Source: Actinomyces glycerinitolerans
GTDB lineage: Bacteria; Actinomycetota; Actinomycetes; Actinomycetales; Actinomycetaceae
Assembly: GCF_900098745.1 (NCBI RefSeq)
Contig: NZ_FQTT01000011.1
Coordinates: forward strand, 130,255 to 194,254
Direction: 5' to 3'
DNA: 64,000 bases
The stretch's first letter is position 1. Each line of letters opens with the position of its first letter. Positions 57,713 through 64,000 of the stretch are shown here, one piece after another. Under the pieces are notes generated by a model, which worked only from the letters and a program-made list of their open reading frames with translations, was not told the DNA's origin and did not search any database. A program made the translations under genes and the position numbers.

Positions 57713-58456
57713 ATGAGTCGAGCCTCTCTCGCCAAGGACCCGCGCGAGGTCGCGGGCATGTTCGACGCCGTCGCGCGCCGCTATGACCTGACTAATGACG
57801 TCATGAGCCTGTGGCAGGTGCGCATGTGGCGCGCGGTCACGCGCGCGACCGTCGCGGCCCGCCCCGGCATGCGGGTGCTAGACCTGGCCGCCGGCACCGG
57901 CACCTCCAGCGTCGATTACGCGGCCGACGGCGCACAGGTGGTGGCCTGCGACCTCTCCGCCGGCATGGTGGCCGAGGGACGCCGCCGCCACCCCGAGATC
58001 GAGTTCGTGGTCGGCGACGCCGCCGCCCTGCCCTTCCCCGACGCCGACTTCGACGTGGTCACCGTCTCCTACGGACTGCGCAATGTGCAGGACACGGCGG
58101 CGGCGCTGGCGGAGATGGCGCGGGTGACTCGGCCCGGTGGGCGGCTGGTGATCGCCGAGTTCTCCACCCCCGTGCATGCGGCGTTCCGGCGCCTGTACTG
58201 CTTCTACCTGGGCACTGCCCTGCCGGCGGCCGGGAGGCTGGTGTCCTCCAATGCCGACGCCTACGGCTACCTGGGCGAGTCGATCCTGGCCTGGCCCGAC
58301 CAGGAGGCCCTGGCCGCACTGATCCAGGACGCCGGCTGGCGGGGCGTGGGTTACAAGAACCTGTCCGGCGGGATCGTGGCCATCCACCGCGCCACCAAGC
58401 CGGGGATCCCCGCGGACGACGCCGCCGACGCCGCGCCGACGGCCCCGGAGGCCTGA
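57713..58456 (+). CDS. menG: Demethylmenaquinone methyltransferase
   Basis: This 247-residue SAM methyltransferase of the UbiE/MenG family has [20 protein letters not shown], the SAM motif [39 protein letters not shown] and [14 protein letters not shown]. It performs the last ring methylation of menaquinone. The C-terminal 15 residues are Ala/Asp-rich. The start is ATG at 57713. Confidence 0.96.
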   Translation: MSRASLAKDPREVAGMFDAVARRYDLTNDVMSLWQVRMWRAVTRATVAARPGMRVLDLAAGTGTSSVDYAADGAQVVACDLSAGMVAEGRRRHPEIEFVVGDAAALPFPDADFDVVTVSYGLRNVQDTAAALAEMARVTRPGGRLVIAEFSTPVHAAFRRLYCFYLGTALPAAGRLVSSNADAYGYLGESILAWPDQEALAALIQDAGWRGVGYKNLSGGIVAIHRATKPGIPADDAADAAPTAPEA

Positions 58457-58457
58457 G

Positions 58458-59870
58458 GTGGGTGCTCCCGGGCCCGCCCCGGACTCCTCGGCCCACCCCG
58501 CGCCCGCCGCATCGACCTCGTCCGCGTGGCGAGCCACCACCGCCCCGACACGCCTGTCCTTCCGCACCGTTGCCCTGCCCGCCGGCGTCATCACCCCGGA
58601 GGGCGGCGACGGCGGCACGGGACTGCTCGACCTCCTGGCGGGGCGGGAGGATGTCGTCAGCTGGGTGCGGCACGGGCGCGGCCTGGTCGGTTGGGGGCAG
58701 GCGCTGCGGCTGGAGGCGCAGGGGCCGGACCGGATTGAGGCGCTGCGGAGCGCCTGGCGGGCCACCGTGTACGCCTCCTGGTGGCGCGACGCGCTGGTGC
58801 GGCCCGGCACCGGCCCGGTGGCCCTGGGCACCATCGCCTTCTCCCCCGCCTCCGCCGCCGTCTCCGTGCTGACGGTGCCGCGCGTGCTCGTGGGCCTGGA
58901 TGACTCCGGGGCGTGGCTGACCACCGCCGTGGCCGATGGCGAGGCGCACCCGGAGTTGGCGGAGGTACTGGCCCGGCTGCGCCCGCCGGCGTCCGCCCAG
59001 ACGGATGTCCCCTCCCCCGACGCCCCCGTGGTCTCGGCCGGGGCACTGCTCGAGGCCGACTACCTGGCCGCCGTCGCGGAGGTGCGTCGGCGCATAGCCG
59101 CCGGCGAGGCGCGCAAGGTGGTGCTGGCGCGGGATCTGCTGGTGAGGCCGGCAGCGCCCCTGGCGACCGGTGATCTGCTGCGGCGCCTGGGGGCGAACTA
59201 CCCGTCGTGCTGGACCTTCGCCGTGGATTCCACGGTGGGAGCCACCCCGGAGCTGCTGGTGCGGCTGGAGAATCGGCGCCTCGCCAGCCGGGTGCTGGCA
59301 GGCACCGCGCGCCGTCGCCCGGGTGACGCGGCGACCCGCGAGCGCGAGGCGGAGCGACTTGCGCAGTGGCTGGCGGCGTCGGCGAAGAACCGGGCCGAGC
59401 ACGAGTTCGCGCGCGCCTCGGCGCTTTCATCCCTGGAGCCCTTGTGCTCGGTCGTGGAGGCCGCCGCGCCACGGGTGCTGACACTACCGAACGTACTGCA
59501 CCTGGCCACCGACATCACCGGCGTGGTCGCCGGGGACACGGGGGCGCTGTCCCTGGTGGGCGCGCTGCACCCCACCGCCGCCGTTTGTGGCACCCCCACT
59601 GCCGCGGCCGCCCGCGTCATCGCCGAGGTCGAGGGCATGGACCGCGGCCGGTACGCCGGTCCGGTCGGCTGGGTGGACTGGCACGGCGAGGGCGAGTGGT
59701 GCATCGCGCTGCGCAGTGCCGCGCTGCCGCCCGGCGGGGTGGGACCGGAGGCGCCGGCGCGGGTGTTCGGCGGTGGCGGGATCATGCCCGAGTCGGTGCC
59801 CGCCGACGAACTGGCTGAAACCACGGCGAAGATGCGCCCCATGCTCACCGCCCTGGGCGCGGACGTCTAG
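58458..59870 (+). CDS. menF: Isochorismate synthase
   Basis: This 470-residue chorismate-utilising enzyme has a C-terminal domain with RRIAAGEARKVVLARDLLV, ASRVLAGTARRR, KNRAEHEF, LHPTAAVCGTP and the Mg-binding RYAGPVGWVDWHGEGEW. It makes isochorismate for menaquinone. An entC-like siderophore role is unlikely beside menG. The start GTG 58458 is one base after the menG stop, so the genes are coupled. The N-terminal half is Ala/Pro-rich and variable. Confidence 0.93.
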   Translation: MGAPGPAPDSSAHPAPAASTSSAWRATTAPTRLSFRTVALPAGVITPEGGDGGTGLLDLLAGREDVVSWVRHGRGLVGWGQALRLEAQGPDRIEALRSAWRATVYASWWRDALVRPGTGPVALGTIAFSPASAAVSVLTVPRVLVGLDDSGAWLTTAVADGEAHPELAEVLARLRPPASAQTDVPSPDAPVVSAGALLEADYLAAVAEVRRRIAAGEARKVVLARDLLVRPAAPLATGDLLRRLGANYPSCWTFAVDSTVGATPELLVRLENRRLASRVLAGTARRRPGDAATREREAERLAQWLAASAKNRAEHEFARASALSSLEPLCSVVEAAAPRVLTLPNVLHLATDITGVVAGDTGALSLVGALHPTAAVCGTPTAAAARVIAEVEGMDRGRYAGPVGWVDWHGEGEWCIALRSAALPPGGVGPEAPARVFGGGGIMPESVPADELAETTAKMRPMLTALGADV

Positions 59871-59934
59871 CCGTCGAGCGGATCCATGCTGATTGGACCC
59901 GTCAGACACCACGCCCTCGAACTGGCTAGCCCGC

Positions 59935-61086
59935 CTATAGCCGCCGGCGCAGGGCCCACGCCCCAAGCCCAACTCCCACCGCGGCGGCCACGGCGCAGCC
60001 GGTCAGCGCCGGCATCGCCGATGGTGGCGCGGTCATCCACGCCTGGGCCTGCATGGTCTCGAACACGTAGGCCGGTGGCCAGAAGCGGTCGAATGTCTGC
60101 ACCGCACGGGGCAGGGTGGCGAGCGACGAGAAGCCGCCCGAGGCGAAGAACGATCCCGCAAAGGTGATCATGAGCAGTGGCTGCACGGTGCGATAGTCCC
60201 GCAGCCAGGCACCGATCGCGACGCCGAACCCGGCACACGCCAATGAGGTCAATGCGGCCAGGGCCGCCAGCGCCGGTAAGCGCCCCATGGGAATGCGTAC
60301 CCCGAAGACGGCCGCCGCGACCGCCAGCGTGACCAGGGTGCTGATGCCTCCGGCGATGACGGCGGCGACCAGTGTTCCGGCGGTGACATCGCCCAGGGGC
60401 CGGGGCGCGAGCCGCACCTCCTTGACGGTGCGGTGCTCCCATTCGCGCGCAACCATGATCGCAGCGTTGAGGGCGGAGCCGACCATGACTGCGAGGATGA
60501 CGGCGCTGTGTCCGATGAAGGTGCGCCGCCATACGTCGTCTGAGCGGGTAGTCGTCTGGATGACGGTGACCGGCGCGGCGCCGGGCGCCTGCGCGGCGGC
60601 GTAGTCCTGTATTGCGCGACTCAGCCGCAGGCGGGCGTTCTTCATCATGTCGGTGTTGATGTTGTAGGTCCTGGTGTGCAGTACCGGGGTCTGCCCCGCC
60701 TCGACGCGTTCATCGAAGTCGGCTGGGATGGTGACCACCAGGTGCAGGCGGCCGGCGGCCACCAACTGCTCGGCCCGCTCGGCGTCGGTGGTCACCACGC
60801 GGAAGTAGGGGCTGATGTTGCTGCGCAGGCCGCGAACCTCCGCCTCGAAGGCGGCCGCGTGCGGCCCCTCCCCCTCATTGACCAGTCCGATGTTCCACTC
60901 GTCTCCACCGAAGCCGAACAGGATGCCGCACAGGAACATCAGCACCAGCGGGATGAGCATGGGGCCGGCCAGGGCCTGTCGGTCGCGGGCCCACTGACGC
61001 AGATCCTTGCGGGCGACGGCACCCACGCGGTCCAAGTGCCCCGAGATTCGGCGTGTCTGGCTGCTCTGCATCATGGTCTGTTTCAC
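59935..61086 (-). CDS. ABC-2 type permease (second of a pair)
   Basis: The 383-residue product has one N-terminal membrane helix (about residues 35-56), a large outside domain of about 130 residues, and five or six C-terminal helices with ALNAAIMVAREWEHRTVKEV, the ABC-2 coupling helix. The GTG 61086 start overlaps the upstream permease stop (GTGA) with GGAGG before it. ATG 61074 is an alternative. It forms a heterodimer with the upstream permease (inference). Confidence 0.88.
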   Translation of the reverse strand: MKQTMMQSSQTRRISGHLDRVGAVARKDLRQWARDRQALAGPMLIPLVLMFLCGILFGFGGDEWNIGLVNEGEGPHAAAFEAEVRGLRSNISPYFRVVTTDAERAEQLVAAGRLHLVVTIPADFDERVEAGQTPVLHTRTYNINTDMMKNARLRLSRAIQDYAAAQAPGAAPVTVIQTTTRSDDVWRRTFIGHSAVILAVMVGSALNAAIMVAREWEHRTVKEVRLAPRPLGDVTAGTLVAAVIAGGISTLVTLAVAAAVFGVRIPMGRLPALAALAALTSLACAGFGVAIGAWLRDYRTVQPLLMITFAGSFFASGGFSSLATLPRAVQTFDRFWPPAYVFETMQAQAWMTAPPSAMPALTGCAVAAAVGVGLGAWALRRRL

Positions 61087-62213
61087 TGTCCTCCGGTCAG
61101 GTGGGTGTAGGCGCGGCGCAGCAGCCATCCGGCCAGGCCCAGAATCGCCGCCGTTGAAATCAGCACGATGGCGAGGTTGCGGGCCAGATCCGAGGTGTCG
61201 CCGGTGAGGAAGATGGAGCGGGCACTCATGAAGGCGTAGGTGGTGGGCAGTGTCCGGGACAGCTGCCACAGCGCGGTGATCGGCTGTCCCCAGGCGAGCC
61301 CGCGCATGGACTCCTCGTTCCCTGACACCAGGAAGAGGGCCACCGCCGCAGTGATCAGGCCCGACGCCGTCGCCAGGGTCTTCTTCGAAGCGACTCCGAC
61401 CACCATGCCGATGCCTGCTCCCATGAGCAGCACCACCCCGACGATGCCCGCCATGGCCAGCAGGCTGCCGCTGGGTTGGAAGTCGAAGCCGACCACGAGC
61501 ACCAGGAGCACCAGAGCCACCGATGCCAGCGACTGCCCCAGCCCCGCAATCACCTTGCCCGCCACGAGCGCGCCACGTCCGAGCGGCGCCAGCAGCAGGT
61601 GCTTGACGGTGCGGTCGTTCCACTCCGCGGCGATCTGCAGGCCGGTGTTGACCATGGCGGCGTACAGGCAGCCGAACAGGAGCAGGCTGGTGGAGATGTA
61701 GCCGAGCATGGTGGGGTCGGTGGGCAGCCAGCGGGTCTCCTCCACCTCCACCACCGGGCCGGCCAGTTCCTCATTGAGCGCGCCCACCGCCGCGTCCAGG
61801 CGCAGACGCAGGTTCTTGGAGTAGTCGGAGTTGATGTTGTTCAGCCGCAGCTCCACCCGGGCGTCCCCGGCGGCGACGGCCTGGGAGAACCCGTCCGGAA
61901 TGATGACGACGGCGAGCGCCTCTGTGTCATCGAAGGCCTTCAGCGCGGTTTCGGGGTCGGTTGTGCGCACGTCGTAGTAGGGGCCCTCGTCGGACTGGAT
62001 GGTGCGCATGACCTCGCTCAGGCGCTCTGCGACGGGACCGCCGTCCAGGTCGGCGATCATGATCGGGTTGTTGTTGGATACGGGGATTACCAGGGAGTAG
62101 AAGAAGATGAACACCAGCGGGATGACCACGCTGATGACCATGAGGAAGGGTTGACGCACAAACCTGGTCCAGTCCTTAACCGCGATGGCAACGGCGGCCC
62201 GGGCGCCGGTCAT
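61083..62213 (-). CDS. ABC-2 type permease (first of a pair)
   Basis: The 376-residue product has the same layout as its downstream neighbour: a first helix in FLMVISVVIPLVFIFFYSLV, an outside domain, then AEWNDRTVKHLLLAPLGRGA and further helices. It is of the YhgE/DrrB-like export class. ATG 62213 overlaps the ATPase stop (ATGA). The substrate is unknown; hydrophobic drugs or lipids are typical for this layout. Confidence 0.9.
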   Translation of the reverse strand: MTGARAAVAIAVKDWTRFVRQPFLMVISVVIPLVFIFFYSLVIPVSNNNPIMIADLDGGPVAERLSEVMRTIQSDEGPYYDVRTTDPETALKAFDDTEALAVVIIPDGFSQAVAAGDARVELRLNNINSDYSKNLRLRLDAAVGALNEELAGPVVEVEETRWLPTDPTMLGYISTSLLLFGCLYAAMVNTGLQIAAEWNDRTVKHLLLAPLGRGALVAGKVIAGLGQSLASVALVLLVLVVGFDFQPSGSLLAMAGIVGVVLLMGAGIGMVVGVASKKTLATASGLITAAVALFLVSGNEESMRGLAWGQPITALWQLSRTLPTTYAFMSARSIFLTGDTSDLARNLAIVLISTAAILGLAGWLLRRAYTHLTGGQ

Positions 62214-63196
62214 GACTCTCCCCCGTCGCGCAGTGCCTTGCCGGTCAGGTCCAGGAACACGTCGTTGAGGTCGGGGCGGCGCACCCCCACCAGGGCGGAC
62301 CCGGGATCGTGCTCGGCGAACCAGTCGAGGATGGCGCGGGTGGTGGCGGGTGAGCCGTCCGCGGCCACCGCGGCGACGCCGTCGCGCCAGGAGACTCCCG
62401 TGACGCCGGCCAGATGCTCGAGTCCGGGATCGGGGCGGCTGCAGCGCACGTCGATGAAGGTCTTGCCGAGGCGTCCGCGCAGTTGGTCCGGGGTGCCGGT
62501 GGCGATCAGCGCACCGTGGTCGAGGATGGCGAGGTTGTCCGCCAGCGCCTGTGCCTCCTCCATGTAGTTCGTGGTCAGCAGTACGGTGCCGCCTTCGGAG
62601 GCGATGCGTCGCACTCGTTCCCACAGGGCGGCGCGGGACTGTACGTCCACCCCCAGCGTGGGCTCGTCAAGGACGACGACGCTCGGCTGGGTCAGCAGTG
62701 CCCGAGCCAGGGCGAGCCGGCGTTGCATACCCCCGGAGTAGGTGCCCACGCGGTCACCGCGACGCTCCTCCAGCCCGACAAGCTCGAGTACCTCGTTGAT
62801 GCGGGTGCGGCGCTGCGCGCGGGCGACGCCGTACAGGCGCGCGTGGAAGGAAAGATTCTCATCGGCGCTCAGGTCGTTGTACAGGGCGGTTTCCTGAGGG
62901 ACAACGCCCAGACGCGCCCGCACCGCGGTGACGTCGTCGCGCACGTCGATGCCCTCCACCAGTACCGTGCCGCCGGTGGGCCGTAGCAGTCCGCATAGCA
63001 GATTCACCGAGGTGGTCTTCCCGGAGCCGTTGGGCCCCAGCAGGCCGAAGACCTGGCCGGGGGCCACGTCGAGGGTGAGCGAGTCGAGCGCAACCAGGGG
63101 CCGGGATCGGCGGCGTCGGAACTCCATGCGCAGTTCGCGGAAGCTGATGGCGGGGGCTTCCGAGGGGCTGATGGCGAGGGCTTCCGAAGGGCTCAT
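62210..63196 (-). CDS. ABC transporter ATPase (ABC-2 exporter)
   Basis: The 328-residue product has the Walker A GLLGPNGSGKTTSVN, the Q-loop VPQETALYNDL, the signature TYSGGMQRRLALARAL, the Walker B VVVLDEPTLGVD and the H-loop TTNYMEE. A C-terminal DrrA-like extension follows. The N-terminus repeats an eight-residue unit (SPSEALAI then SPSEAPAI), so the true start could be the inner one. It drives the two permeases downstream. Confidence 0.95.
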   Translation of the reverse strand: MSPSEALAISPSEAPAISFRELRMEFRRRRSRPLVALDSLTLDVAPGQVFGLLGPNGSGKTTSVNLLCGLLRPTGGTVLVEGIDVRDDVTAVRARLGVVPQETALYNDLSADENLSFHARLYGVARAQRRTRINEVLELVGLEERRGDRVGTYSGGMQRRLALARALLTQPSVVVLDEPTLGVDVQSRAALWERVRRIASEGGTVLLTTNYMEEAQALADNLAILDHGALIATGTPDQLRGRLGKTFIDVRCSRPDPGLEHLAGVTGVSWRDGVAAVAADGSPATTRAILDWFAEHDPGSALVGVRRPDLNDVFLDLTGKALRDGGES

Positions 63197-63223
63197 GCTT
63201 GCCAGGAAACGCCTGCGCCCACC

Positions 63224-63856
63224 ATGATTTCTACTGTGGTGAATAAACGGCGTGGCCGCCCCTCTGGTCCCTCGAACACCCGCGAACGAATCCTGGCCGC
63301 CGCTCGGAAGCGTTTCGAACAGGACGGCTACGCCGGCACGTCGCTGCGATCAATTGCGGCGCAGGCCGACGTGGACCACTCCCTGATCACCTACTACTTC
63401 GGTTCCAAGGAGGGACTTTTCCGCGCGGTCGCGGAGCTGGCGCTGAGCCCGGCGCGGGGCTTCGACATCGTCTCCGCCAAGGTCGCGCCGGAACACCTGG
63501 CGCCGGCGCTGCTGCGCTCGGCGCTGTCCGCATGGGACCGCCCCGGCTACCGCGATGGGCTCGCCCGCCTGTTCGCCGATGCCCTCACCTCCGAGGCCGC
63601 GCTGCGGGTGCTACGGGAATATCTGCACACGGAGATGGTCGGGCGCCTGACCGAGCACATCGGCGGCTCGGACGCCGAACGGCGAGCGGCCACGGCGGCA
63701 ACGATCTTCTCCGGCCTGTTCCTGACCCGCTACCTGCTGCGGCTCGAACCGGTCGCCTCGCTGTCGGCCGACGACGTCGTGGCGCAGCTGGCACCCGCGC
63801 TGCGCTCGGCGTTGACGCCGCACAGCCCCGGGGCTACCAGGGCCAGTCGGAGGTGA
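63224..63856 (+). CDS. TetR-family regulator
   Basis: The 210-residue product has an N-terminal helix-turn-helix: TRERILAAARKRFEQDGYAG, TSLRSIAAQADVDHSLITYY and FGSKEGLFRAV. The C-terminal ligand domain resembles the AcrR/TetR_C class. It is divergent from the ABC exporter with only 27 bp between starts, so it probably represses that operon and itself in response to an exported compound. GTG codons at 63236 or 63239 are alternative starts that would widen the promoter. Confidence 0.92.
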   Translation: MISTVVNKRRGRPSGPSNTRERILAAARKRFEQDGYAGTSLRSIAAQADVDHSLITYYFGSKEGLFRAVAELALSPARGFDIVSAKVAPEHLAPALLRSALSAWDRPGYRDGLARLFADALTSEAALRVLREYLHTEMVGRLTEHIGGSDAERRAATAATIFSGLFLTRYLLRLEPVASLSADDVVAQLAPALRSALTPHSPGATRASRR

Positions 63857-64000
63857 GGTAGGCCTCGATGGCGCGATGGCGGAAGCTGTAGGGCCTGGTG
63901 CGGCGGATAATGCGTCGGGTGAGGTCCAAGCGCTGCGCCGTAGGTCCGGCGTCGGTCCCCTTCGCATAGCCGGCGGCCCGGGCGATATTGGTCAGGGTGC
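63834..64000 (-). CDS. Unrecognised protein, C-terminal 54 residues only
   Basis: A minus-strand frame enters from the right edge and ends at TAG 63836-63834, with ...RRIIRRTRPYSFRHRAIEAY and then LTSDWPW as its terminus. It overlaps the end of the TetR gene by 23 bases, tail to tail. The basic, aromatic-rich end gives no family. The gene body lies outside the window. Confidence 0.5.
   Translation of the reverse strand, partial: TLTNIARAAGYAKGTDAGPTAQRLDLTRRIIRRTRPYSFRHRAIEAYLTSDWPW

Overview
The window is high-GC DNA (visibly around 70% G+C) from an actinobacterium. Gene content and order suggest the family Actinomycetaceae (Actinomyces or a close relative): a gpgP-like/rsfS/nadD block, rpmG followed by a MaoC hot-dog gene beside Met/Thr/Tyr tRNAs, and a menaquinone/NDH-1 supercluster whose flanking men and polyprenyl genes resemble the mycobacterial menG/menJ/grcC neighbourhood. 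The species cannot be named from the sequence alone.

Layout. 1-3474: two coupled dynamin-like GTPases (the first runs off the window), tRNA-Arg, oligoribonuclease (orn), tRNA-His. 3600-15520: a CRISPR-Cas locus of subtype I-G (formerly I-U), bracketed by two diverged copies of a 160-bp inverted-repeat element. The minus-strand operon is csb1-csb2-cas3-csb3-like-[cas4]cas1-cas2, followed by a leader and a 33-repeat array. The Cas4 half of the cas4-cas1 fusion is broken by an internal frame-shifting deletion. 15521-19260: two identical tRNA-Ala genes, a GpgP-like phosphatase, rsfS, a disordered membrane-anchored protein and nadD. 19620-25010: a Dcu-type C4-dicarboxylate carrier, a two-component system, a class III adenylate cyclase and birA. 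25011-25782: a repeat-rich gene-free stretch. 25783-32555: maf, a MaoC protein, rpmG, three tRNAs, an LppU-like membrane protein, htpX, ald and fprA. 32556-33764: a second gene-free stretch with short motifs repeated every 20-21 bp. 33765-38333: three tandem Tat-like lipoprotein genes. 38402-59870: polyprenyl diphosphate synthase, all fourteen nuo genes, menJ, and the divergent menG-menF pair. 59935-64000: an ABC-2 exporter (two permeases, one ATPase), a divergent TetR regulator and the 3' end of an unrecognised gene.

How the genes fit together. The 38.4-59.9 kb block is one respiratory module: MenF, MenG, MenJ and the polyprenyl synthase make and tune menaquinone, and NDH-1 reduces it. The nuo genes form one minus-strand transcription unit with stop/start overlaps at most junctions, extending from menJ to the polyprenyl synthase. 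The Dcu carrier and NDH-1 together fit a facultative anaerobe that can exchange fumarate and succinate.

The main points for follow-up are: the disrupted Cas4 domain inside an otherwise complete I-G operon; an array whose repeats change in two steps that restore a perfect hairpin stem; the paired inverted-repeat elements around the CRISPR locus; and helically phased motif arrays in the two large intergenic stretches.
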